Source of the DNA: Bacilli bacterium
GTDB lineage: Bacteria; Bacillota_I; Bacilli_A; RF39; UBA660
Assembly (NCBI GenBank): GCA_017411235.1
Contig: JAFPMR010000287.1
Coordinates: 1-15,534, forward strand
DNA: 15,534 nt
Reading direction: 5' to 3'
The position numbers and the translations under genes are program-made. Below are positions 6,996 to 14,386 of this stretch, one piece after another. Position 1 is the first letter of the stretch. Each line of letters starts with the position of its first letter. The notes beneath the pieces are model-generated. The model saw nothing but the letters and a program-made list of their open reading frames with translations. It was not told the DNA's origin and searched no databases.

Positions 6996-7024
6996 TTGAA
7001 AAAAAGTCATAAAAATAGTATCAT
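6996..7024 (+). promoter_or_regulatory. Classical promoter TTGAAA-17-TATCAT for the 7072 gene
   Basis: TTGAAA (6996-7001) and TATCAT (7019-7024) are separated by exactly 17 bases, with no TGn extension. It starts right after the preceding terminator and predicts transcription from about 7031. This is the only promoter in the window with a good -35 box. Confidence 0.65.
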
Positions 7025-7054
7025 TAATAGTAGATAAGTATATCAAAGAATAAA

Positions 7055-7062
7055 GAGAGGAG
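7055..7062 (+). promoter_or_regulatory. Shine-Dalgarno site that fixes the GTG start at 7072
   Basis: GAGAGGAG ends directly against a TTG at 7063, leaving no spacing for that codon. It is 9 bases from the in-frame GTG at 7072, which is therefore preferred. Confidence 0.75.
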
Positions 7063-7071
7063 TTGTTTTTT

Positions 7072-8337
7072 GTGTCTGAAGAAAATGAAAATCAATTAGA
7101 ACAAAATGTTGAAAAAACAAAAGATGATAAAAAGAACAAATTAGAAGCAGCTCCAGAAGAACCTATTACTATCATGCCTACCATGATAGATGATAGTATT
7201 GATGTACAAGAAAAGAGAAGGGACTTATCAGCAATAATCCCTAAAGAAGAATCAAATAATGCATCTGAAGGAGCTATTGCAATCACTAGTAAAGAAAATG
7301 AACTTAAAGGTGATGGAGCAATATCTATAGGAACTATAAATATCGATGGTGAAATAACCATGAATCCTAATGCAGCACTTCCTGCTCAAATAGATATTGC
7401 AGAAAGAAAAAAGATTGCTCAAAAAAACAAAGGTATCTTTAAGAAAGAAAAGAAAAAGAAAGCAAATAAAACTGCTCAAAAAGTACAAAATACAACTTCT
7501 TTAATGGCTTTAATAATAATCATTGGTTTAGCAGGTTTCTTCTATTGGTATAAACATCATCCAACAGAAAAAGACTTCCAACCATTGACTGTAGTAGTAG
7601 AATACGGTGATCCATTACCAATAAGAACTAGTAGTTATGTTAAACCTGGTGTTGGAAAAGAAGTAGACGAACTTCAATATGCACTTGACTTATCAGAAGT
7701 TAAAATTGAAGAAGTAGGTGAGTATGTATTTACAGTTACATATAAAGGAATAGTTAAAGAAGGTACTGTAATAATACAAGATACAACACCACCTGAATTA
7801 GTAGTAAAAGAGTATTCTATAAAAGAAGGAAATACATATGATGCATCTAAATTTGTTGTATCATGTATAGACTACAGTGGATGTAATCCATCCTTCCAAG
7901 TAGAAGCCGAAGGAAAATATGACTTCCCTGGAACATATGTAATTCACGTAACTGCAACAGATGGTTATGCAAATACAACAACTAAAAAAACCAGCTTAAT
8001 AATTGAATCTGCTGGTACAATAAAGAACTATGTTAGATATTATGGATTCAGCATGTCTGCTGGATATGAAAAGACTGAAGAATATGAAATCACTTATATT
8101 GATTATGATTCATACTCAGCAATCTTAAGAGGTACTAGAACAATTACATACGCATATCAAGAAGAGAGTAAGTACAACGAAGCTGTTAAGACATACAGTA
8201 ACGAAGCTGGCTACTCATTTGATGATGCTCGTAAAGAAATCGTTTATGTAACATCAATAAATTCAGTTGGAAGCAACTATACTAAACTTGATGATATAGA
8301 AGAGTACTTGAAAAAAGAAGGATTTAGATCTTACTAA
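7072..8337 (+). CDS. Membrane-anchored surface protein with Ig-like ectodomain, 421 residues
   Basis: Single-pass protein of type II-like layout. Residues 1-120 are acidic and low in hydrophobicity, and a polybasic patch (KKEKKKKANK, about 124-133) precedes one membrane helix at about 142-160 (LMALIIIIGLAGFFYWY). Positive-inside logic puts the C-terminal 260 residues outside. The ectodomain holds two Ig-like beta domains. The first is about 170-236 (VVEYGDPLP to GTVIIQD). The second, about 237-313, starts with DTTPPELVV and ends in TATDGYANTTTKK, the pattern of DUF5011/HYR-like bacterial Ig domains. A unique C-terminal region (about 318-421) follows. Two Cys (265 and 271) could form a small disulfide loop. 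The start is GTG at 7072 by Shine-Dalgarno spacing. Its function is unknown; an envelope or adhesion role is inferred. Confidence 0.85.
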   Translation: MSEENENQLEQNVEKTKDDKKNKLEAAPEEPITIMPTMIDDSIDVQEKRRDLSAIIPKEESNNASEGAIAITSKENELKGDGAISIGTINIDGEITMNPNAALPAQIDIAERKKIAQKNKGIFKKEKKKKANKTAQKVQNTTSLMALIIIIGLAGFFYWYKHHPTEKDFQPLTVVVEYGDPLPIRTSSYVKPGVGKEVDELQYALDLSEVKIEEVGEYVFTVTYKGIVKEGTVIIQDTTPPELVVKEYSIKEGNTYDASKFVVSCIDYSGCNPSFQVEAEGKYDFPGTYVIHVTATDGYANTTTKKTSLIIESAGTIKNYVRYYGFSMSAGYEKTEEYEITYIDYDSYSAILRGTRTITYAYQEESKYNEAVKTYSNEAGYSFDDARKEIVYVTSINSVGSNYTKLDDIEEYLKKEGFRSY

Positions 8338-8350
8338 TCCTTCTTTTTTT
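8311..8350. terminator. Bidirectional terminator between two convergent surface-protein genes
   Basis: A perfect 14-bp stem AAAAAAGAAGGATT / AATCCTTCTTTTTT (8311-8324 with 8336-8349, 11-base loop) has a T-run at the 3' side on either strand. The stop of the plus-strand gene (8335-8337) and the stop of the minus-strand gene (8351-8349) both touch the hairpin. Confidence 0.92.
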
Positions 8351-10094
8351 ATGACATAAATATTTGAGTCCAATAAGTTCTACCACCAAAAGTATAACGT
8401 CCTATACCAATATACCTATACTCTGATGAAAGAATAGCTGACAAGTGGGATGATGAATTCTCCCAAGCGCCAATTGCTACTTCCCAATCACTACCATAAG
8501 TAATGTTTTCACCAGCTTTATAAGATGTCTTAGGATTCGTTGCAATAGCTGTATAAACAGTTGAGAACTTAGTACCACCTAAACAACTTCCATTAGGTCT
8601 TTTGTGGCTGTAATAGCCGCTATAAGCCATTTCCATTGATCTAATCATAGCAACTCTATCTAGAGTATCATCTTCAATATAATGAGGTAAATTTCTATTT
8701 TCTCTCAATTGATTAGATCTATCTAAAATGTGTTTAATATCTGCTTTAGTACTTGATTTATTTAGTTCAGCAATAGCAGTACTTAATAAATCTTCTGAAG
8801 TAGCTTTATACTTACTAGCATCTAAACGATAACTAATATTTCCTACTGTACCCATATCTATTTGTCTAGCTCCATTTGTATATACATTTACCATAAATGT
8901 TGCATATCCTGATTGAACAGAACCAAAATATGTTTCCTTAACAACAAATTGGCTATATTTTGTTTCACGGTGATCAAGTTCACCATTAGGAGTTCCTGAA
9001 TTAAATGTATCATAATATTCTTCTAACTTATGTTTAGTAACAGAACCACTATGACAAGTAGATGATGTACCACCGGATCCTCCAGATCCACCGGAACCAC
9101 CGGATCCACCAGATCCACCGGAACCACCGGATCCACCAGAACCTCCTGAACTACCGGAACCTCCAGAACCACCGGATCCACCAGATCCTCCAGAAGAACC
9201 GCCACCAGATGGTTTATTACCTCCAGATCCACTAGAACCACCACCAGATGGTTTAGAAGATTTTGCTAGGATTTTTAATGTAACTTCACTAACAGTAGTA
9301 TTACCAGCTAGGTCTCTAACTTCCACGTATACTTTGTGTTCACCAACAGAAGTATAATCTTCATTACTAATAATAGAAGTGTAGTGAGAATCTAACTGAC
9401 TATTATCATAATAAGCTTTAACAAATACCTCAGGATCAATTTCTTCACCAACATAATAAGTAACATCCTGGAATTCAACAGCAGGAGGTATACTATCTAC
9501 AACAGCTAACTTAGTAGTTAACTCATTATCATTATTATTAATTACAACTTCTAAGTTCCAAATACCTTTTAAGTACCTTAAACCATTAGATTCATATGTA
9601 AAATCATCGAATTTAACTTCTTCATTACCTTCAAAATAATTAATAGTAGCATCATCAGCAACTAGATAATGATCATCAAAATAATCTTTTATTTTTGGTA
9701 ACTCTGAATTAGTTTCTATAGTTAAAACATCCTTAATAAATCCATTTTCAATAGCAATATATTTAGTACCATATAAATCAGTAAAACCTTTAACACTTTC
9801 ATTCTTCTTAAATATAGAATCTTTAGCAACCCATAGAATAGAAAGGAAAGAAGCAATAAATAATATTAATGCTAAAGCAGCGAGTGCTGACATCTTGAAT
9901 GACCAGAAGCCACCTTTTTTCTTCTTCTTTTTCTTTTTAACAGGTTCTTCTTTAATTAAATAACTCTTAAACTTTTTAGTTTTAACAGCTTTAGTTTTTT
10001 TCTCTTTTTTCTTAAATATCCACGAAAAAAAGTCTTTAAATGGTTTAAAGATTAATGCGAAGAAACCTAATATTTTCTTAAAAACCTTCTTCAT
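8349..10094 (-). CDS. Membrane-anchored Ig-like / CAP (SCP-PR1) domain protein, 581 residues
   Basis: Order of parts: a very basic cytoplasmic N-terminus with an aromatic amphipathic stretch (about 6-28) and a run of Lys (52-60); one TM helix (about 68-91); Ig-like ectodomain regions about 104-199 and 200-278 (the second starting VVDSIPPAVEF and ending DLAGNTTVSEVTLKIL, DUF5011-like); a Gly/Ser linker (about 282-342); and a CAP domain (about 438-581). CAP marks are YYSHKRPNGS, AGENITYG, WENSSSHLSAIL, YRYIGIGRY and the final YWTQIFM. The two His and one Glu of the usual CAP cavity are present. Bacterial CAP proteins are mostly uncharacterised secreted or wall proteins. Cys347 and Cys504 could pair. 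Start: ATG at 10094, since AGAGGG (10105-10100) is 6 bases from it; a GTG at 10100 overlaps that site. Confidence 0.92.
   Translation of the reverse strand: MKKVFKKILGFFALIFKPFKDFFSWIFKKKEKKTKAVKTKKFKSYLIKEEPVKKKKKKKKGGFWSFKMSALAALALILFIASFLSILWVAKDSIFKKNESVKGFTDLYGTKYIAIENGFIKDVLTIETNSELPKIKDYFDDHYLVADDATINYFEGNEEVKFDDFTYESNGLRYLKGIWNLEVVINNNDNELTTKLAVVDSIPPAVEFQDVTYYVGEEIDPEVFVKAYYDNSQLDSHYTSIISNEDYTSVGEHKVYVEVRDLAGNTTVSEVTLKILAKSSKPSGGGSSGSGGNKPSGGGSSGGSGGSGGSGGSGSSGGSGGSGGSGGSGGSGGSGGSGGSGGTSSTCHSGSVTKHKLEEYYDTFNSGTPNGELDHRETKYSQFVVKETYFGSVQSGYATFMVNVYTNGARQIDMGTVGNISYRLDASKYKATSEDLLSTAIAELNKSSTKADIKHILDRSNQLRENRNLPHYIEDDTLDRVAMIRSMEMAYSGYYSHKRPNGSCLGGTKFSTVYTAIATNPKTSYKAGENITYGSDWEVAIGAWENSSSHLSAILSSEYRYIGIGRYTFGGRTYWTQIFMS
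9066..9251 (-). repeat. Gly-Ser linker repeats (GGS)n
   Basis: Encodes PSGGG blocks followed by about fourteen GGS triplets (roughly residues 282-343 of the CAP protein). The DNA is a 9-base-period array of GGTGGATCC/GGTTCCGGT-like units, markedly G+C-rich against an A+T-rich background. Expect slippage-driven length variation. Functionally it is a flexible spacer holding the CAP domain away from the membrane-proximal Ig part. Confidence 0.9.
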
Positions 10095-10099
10095 GGGCA

Positions 10100-10105
10100 C
10101 CCTCT
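10100..10105 (-). promoter_or_regulatory. Shine-Dalgarno site that fixes the CAP-protein start at 10094
   Basis: Minus-strand AGAGGG (10105-10100) is 6 bases before the ATG at 10094-10092. The in-frame GTG at 10100-10098 overlaps the site and cannot use it. Confidence 0.7.
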
Positions 10106-10111
10106 ACTATT

Positions 10112-10130
10112 CTAATTATAGCATAATTAG
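10112..10130 (-). promoter_or_regulatory. Extended -10 promoter of the CAP-protein gene inside a perfect 19-bp dyad
   Basis: Minus-strand TGCTATAAT (TGn 10123-10121, TATAAT 10120-10115) lies within CTAATTAT-n3-ATAATTAG (10130-10112), a perfect 8+3+8 inverted repeat. No -35 match is seen; the upstream DNA is the T-tract of the neighbouring terminator. The dyad covers the -10 exactly, a position suited to a repressor, though AT-rich symmetry by chance is possible. Confidence 0.65.
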
Positions 10131-10144
10131 AACTTTTTATTTAT

Positions 10145-10173
10145 AAAAAAAAGAACTATTTACTAGTTCTTTT
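10145..10173 (-). terminator. Intrinsic terminator of the 1382-residue gene
   Basis: On the minus strand AAAAGAACTA / TAGTTCTTTT (10173-10164 with 10158-10149, 5-base loop) is followed by T's through 10145. The TAG stop (10165-10163) lies at the loop edge of the hairpin. Confidence 0.88.
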
Positions 10174-13100
10174 CTAATCTTTTCTTGATACTATCTATTT
10201 CATCCTTTGCACGACTGTCATAAGGTAGAACATATTCTAGTATATTTCCCTCTTCATCTAGGAATAATACAAAGTCATCTCCCAAATAAATAGTATCCAT
10301 ATCACTAATATTAACATTAATATCTAAACTAGGATTTTCTAATTTACATAAATAAAGTAATGAATTAATCTTGGCCATATAAGTTTCACCAATATTATTA
10401 CTTAATTTAGTAACACTATTTCTAATTCTTAAATAGAAATCAGAAGGATTATAGTATTTAAAACTATTCTTATCTATAACCATATCACTAGCAAGTAGAG
10501 TACTAACATTATCATTATAATTGGTATGCAATTCATTTAAATTTAATAAATTCTTATACTGACTGAATTCTATAAAATCAACACTATCTACATTAATTGG
10601 ACTATTAATGTTAGAACATATAGTAGTATCAATAATAGTTCCACTACGACTTGTATAATTATCATTATTTACAATAGTAACAAAATCAATTCTTTCATTA
10701 CTATCTTTAGTAATGTTAATTAATTGTTTAGCAAATAAGTGTAATAATTCATGATGATCAATATTTACTTTTCCTTCTAAACCATTCAAGTAAAGAGTAT
10801 TACCATTTCTAACTCCAATTACTTTATTAGTTAGAACATCATTTTCATAAATACCTATTTGAACACCATTCTTATTTAAGATAGAGTAGTGTAATAAATC
10901 ATTACCAACAGCGCCGATTCTATATAATGAATCTCCAATAACTCTATAAGTATCCTCATTATAATTATCTAGAGTTTCAATTCTATATTGTTCATTACGA
11001 TAACACAAATATGGAATACTACTAGTACATCTCTTATGACCATTAATAAATAAATCAGTAAGCATCTCAATTCTCTTATTAACATCTTTTTCTTCATAAT
11101 AACTATCTTTATAAATATCTTCGATAATTAAATGATCCAAAGACTTAATAACAGTATAATGACCTTTATCTAAAGAAGCTAAAGTATTATATAGAGTAAT
11201 TAAAGTTCTATTCTTCTTAACTTCTTCACATAATCTATTCCATTTAGTAATAATAATACCTAAAGTATCTACAATACCTTCATAGTAACCATCTATTACC
11301 ATAATTAAATTCTTTTTATTAATTAAGAAATCATATAAAGTATTAATATTAAAATCATGTTTATTTAACTCAAAACCATTAAAGATTTTTTCAATATCTT
11401 CCAAAGATAAAACATGTTTTTTAGATTCATAATATACATTAGTAAGAGGGAAGACAAAATTATAATTATCTACAGCTTTATAATAAGCATGAGAATGATA
11501 ATTCTTAACTTTCTCATCATCCATACATTTATTAATAAACTTCTTAGTACGTTTAATAATACTATCTAATATATCAAGATACTTAACATATTCTAAAATA
11601 TCATTGATATTATATAAATCCATATCATCTTTATATATAAGTGCTAAATTACTATAATCAATATCTACTTCACCATGTAACTTCTTAATTAATCCATTTA
11701 GGTAATTAAGTTTTTGTTTCTTATTGTGAGTTAGATTAAAGGAAACATCAGAGCTATAACAAATATTTTCCATTAATTCTTTAACTTGTTCATCAGTTAA
11801 CTTATTCTTAAACTTATTTATTTCTTTATTAATAAGTTCTACATCTTTAACATCATCTAAATACTCTAAATATCTATCAGTATCTTCTGGTTTAGAAATA
11901 CCAAGTTTATTTAAACAATTCTCTTTATCAAATCTTTCATGAATAATAGGAATTAAAACATGAGCTAATAAACTATCAAATTCTACTTCTGACTTAGCAA
12001 GATACTTCTTATAATCTTCTAGAATATTATCTATATTGTAATCATCTTTATAATAGATTCTAAATTCATCTTTATCATTATCAGTTAGAGTATTAACAAA
12101 TAACTTAAACTTTAACTTATCTAAGAATGCTCTTCCAATTTCTTTTCTCTTGTTATATAAAATATGATCTTTAGGAGTAAAATTACGTAGAATAACATTC
12201 TCAAAATCTTTATTATATTCTTCTAACTTAGTATTCAAATAATGACTAACAAAGTCTTTAGAATAATCATAAATAGCTTGCTTTGCAGCATATTCATTAG
12301 TTTTATAAGTTCTAGTATATGTATATAACTTATCTAAGATATTATTGTAAGAATCAAATTCACTTTCTAACATTAAATAAATAATATTATCTAAGAAAGT
12401 ATTCTTCTTAGCTTGAATAGATAAATCACTAAAACTATCTATATAGCCAATCTTTTCTAAGCTACTAGTAATCTTCTTATTAATATTTTGAAATATTGAA
12501 GAATTATTTTCTCTAAATAATAGTAATCTTTCATTAACAACTTCACTTTGTAACTTCTTCACATCATCCAAAGTAACATCATTATTACCATTATTAACTA
12601 TTTCTAAAGTACCTTCTAAACCAAATACTAAGTAACTAGCCATAACGGCTTTATAACTTAAAATTGTAGGTTTACTTTCACGTTTAGAAAGTAAAGATTT
12701 CATACGAATATTTTCATATAAATAATTAACTTCATCAATATTAATTCTATTCCAAGTTTCTTCATTTAAACCAAATATTAACTTACATAACTTTTTATCC
12801 TTAAATAGAATTAAATCAGGATTCTTCTCAAAAGTATGATCAATAATATTGATAATATCTGTTGTATTTAACTTATTAATTAAATAATTAGAATCAGCAA
12901 TATCTAATATACTTAATTCATTATCATTAATAAGATTAACTATTTCACAATTACTAATACGATCATTAACATAAGGAAGAGTAATATAATATAGAATATC
13001 TTCCTTACTTAACATACTTAACATTTCATAAATCATACTATGTTCAGATTTATATAGTAGGATAGGACTATCTAAGAATCCCTTAAAGAATAATTTATCT

Positions 13101-14311
13101 TTATCAGTAACTTTAACATTTAAATTATTAATCTTCTTAAAAATAATTTGTCTTTGCATCATATTAAATGCTGATTTAAAACTTATTCTATTTAATAATA
13201 ATTCAATAGCATAAGAACTCATATCATTAACAAAATCATCATCTCTTAGAGAATTAAGAATATCATCTTCAGAATAATTATCATTAATAATCTCTATCAT
13301 AATCGTGTCTACAAAACGATTAAAAATTGAATAATCATTTAAAATAGTTTTCTTAGTTTCCTCACTTAAATAATTAAATGGATTAACTACAATACTATGT
13401 TTAGCACATCTCTTTAAATTATCTATAGAGAATAGAGAATTAGCTTTCTCTTTATTAAACTGATATAACTTTTGTAAAACAGTACTAAAGGCATGATCAC
13501 CTAAAGTATTATCTTCACTAATCTTAGCAATCTCCATAATGCTAAATAAATCAGCATATTTATAATCAAATTTGCCAATATAATTATGATTCTTTAATAA
13601 ATACTTATATATTTCTTCATTATCTTGATTATCGAATATTAAACTATTACTAGCTACTAAACGATATATCTTTTTATCACTATCAACTAGATTCTTAAAA
13701 TCACTAAACTTACGATATTTCTTTAAAAGTAATTTAGTGTATGACTCTTTAGTAAATAGTTTACATAACTTATAATCAGTAATATTAACACAAGATAGAA
13801 GAGAGTAACTATAACTTAACTTAATACGATGATCTTCAATCTTATTTTGTAACTTATCATTATTAATAATCTCATCAAGAATTTTATTTACTTTAAATTT
13901 ACCATTATCAGCTAAAGAATAATTAATTAACATATAATCTAAATCATTAAATTTCTTTTTAGAATTCAAATAATTAATCTTTTCTTCAACATGCATTCCA
14001 TACCAAAGACCTTGATAAATAGAATCATCAAACATAAAATCTTCATATAAAGAGTGATTATTCAATAACTCCAATTTAACATTTAATGGAGCTACACTTA
14101 AAAAGTGAATAATATAACTACTATAAACATAATAGTTTTCACTGTTCTTAGAACTAACTATTGTTCTTAAATCATCTATAAAAGAATTACTATCTTTCAA
14201 ATAATTAGCTATTTCATTTACTTTATCAATAAAGTCTTCTTTTTGATAACCTTCATATAGAGTACTATGAATTATTTCTTCTAGTATCATTTTATAATCT
14301 GTCGATTTCAT
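10163..14311 (-). CDS. Giant soluble hypothetical protein, 1382 residues
   Basis: I do not recognise a family. The product is soluble, rich in Asn, Asp, Lys, Ile and Tyr, with no signal peptide or membrane helix. Residues 1-1100 read as continuous helix-rich sequence (many LxxLL/IxxI-type periodic helices, as in a solenoid or scaffold), without nucleotide-binding P-loop or nuclease motifs that I can find. The C-terminal part (about 1130-1382) looks different and more globular: SLYRIGAVGNDLLHYSI, then RNGNTLYLNGLEG, then a DHHELLHLF helix, and a final MDTIYLGDDFVLFLDEEGN. HELLH (1187-1191) formally fits HExxH but no third zinc ligand is evident. The start is well supported: GGAGGAG (14323-14317) and an extended -10. 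It is the only gene here stopping with TAG. It forms its own transcription unit between the sortase and the CAP gene. Confidence 0.88.
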   Translation of the reverse strand: MKSTDYKMILEEIIHSTLYEGYQKEDFIDKVNEIANYLKDSNSFIDDLRTIVSSKNSENYYVYSSYIIHFLSVAPLNVKLELLNNHSLYEDFMFDDSIYQGLWYGMHVEEKINYLNSKKKFNDLDYMLINYSLADNGKFKVNKILDEIINNDKLQNKIEDHRIKLSYSYSLLSCVNITDYKLCKLFTKESYTKLLLKKYRKFSDFKNLVDSDKKIYRLVASNSLIFDNQDNEEIYKYLLKNHNYIGKFDYKYADLFSIMEIAKISEDNTLGDHAFSTVLQKLYQFNKEKANSLFSIDNLKRCAKHSIVVNPFNYLSEETKKTILNDYSIFNRFVDTIMIEIINDNYSEDDILNSLRDDDFVNDMSSYAIELLLNRISFKSAFNMMQRQIIFKKINNLNVKVTDKDKLFFKGFLDSPILLYKSEHSMIYEMLSMLSKEDILYYITLPYVNDRISNCEIVNLINDNELSILDIADSNYLINKLNTTDIINIIDHTFEKNPDLILFKDKKLCKLIFGLNEETWNRINIDEVNYLYENIRMKSLLSKRESKPTILSYKAVMASYLVFGLEGTLEIVNNGNNDVTLDDVKKLQSEVVNERLLLFRENNSSIFQNINKKITSSLEKIGYIDSFSDLSIQAKKNTFLDNIIYLMLESEFDSYNNILDKLYTYTRTYKTNEYAAKQAIYDYSKDFVSHYLNTKLEEYNKDFENVILRNFTPKDHILYNKRKEIGRAFLDKLKFKLFVNTLTDNDKDEFRIYYKDDYNIDNILEDYKKYLAKSEVEFDSLLAHVLIPIIHERFDKENCLNKLGISKPEDTDRYLEYLDDVKDVELINKEINKFKNKLTDEQVKELMENICYSSDVSFNLTHNKKQKLNYLNGLIKKLHGEVDIDYSNLALIYKDDMDLYNINDILEYVKYLDILDSIIKRTKKFINKCMDDEKVKNYHSHAYYKAVDNYNFVFPLTNVYYESKKHVLSLEDIEKIFNGFELNKHDFNINTLYDFLINKKNLIMVIDGYYEGIVDTLGIIITKWNRLCEEVKKNRTLITLYNTLASLDKGHYTVIKSLDHLIIEDIYKDSYYEEKDVNKRIEMLTDLFINGHKRCTSSIPYLCYRNEQYRIETLDNYNEDTYRVIGDSLYRIGAVGNDLLHYSILNKNGVQIGIYENDVLTNKVIGVRNGNTLYLNGLEGKVNIDHHELLHLFAKQLINITKDSNERIDFVTIVNNDNYTSRSGTIIDTTICSNINSPINVDSVDFIEFSQYKNLLNLNELHTNYNDNVSTLLASDMVIDKNSFKYYNPSDFYLRIRNSVTKLSNNIGETYMAKINSLLYLCKLENPSLDINVNISDMDTIYLGDDFVLFLDEEGNILEYVLPYDSRAKDEIDSIKKRLEKN

Positions 14312-14337
14312 ATAAACTCCTCCATATTCTTTAAATA

Positions 14338-14346
14338 ATTATAACA
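14338..14346 (-). promoter_or_regulatory. Extended -10 promoter of the 1382-residue gene
   Basis: Minus-strand TGTTATAAT (TGn 14346-14344, TATAAT 14343-14338) begins 7 bases after the T-run of the sortase terminator and 26 bases before the ATG. Any -35 would fall in that terminator (TTAAGT, weak). Confidence 0.78.
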
Positions 14347-14352
14347 TAGAAT

Positions 14353-14385
14353 AAAAAAAGACTTAATCGAAAATTAAGTCTTTTT
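14353..14385 (-). terminator. Intrinsic terminator of the sortase gene
   Basis: On the minus strand AAAAAGACTTAAT / ATTAAGTCTTTTT (14385-14373 with 14367-14355), a perfect 13-bp stem with a 5-base loop, followed by T's to 14353. It starts two bases after the stop codon. Confidence 0.92.
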
Positions 14386-14386
14386 A

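Noticed and set aside
7063..7071. TTG start at 7063 for the Ig-like protein
   Set aside because: It abuts the Shine-Dalgarno with zero spacing; GTG at 7072 has normal spacing.
9023..9244. Alternative minus-strand frame rich in Val/Asp/Pro
   Set aside because: A shifted reading of the GGS array inside the CAP-protein gene.
7072..10094. Sortase-anchored substrates among the surface proteins
   Set aside because: Neither protein has an LPXTG-like motif, hydrophobic C-terminal segment and basic tail; both are held by N-terminal TM helices.
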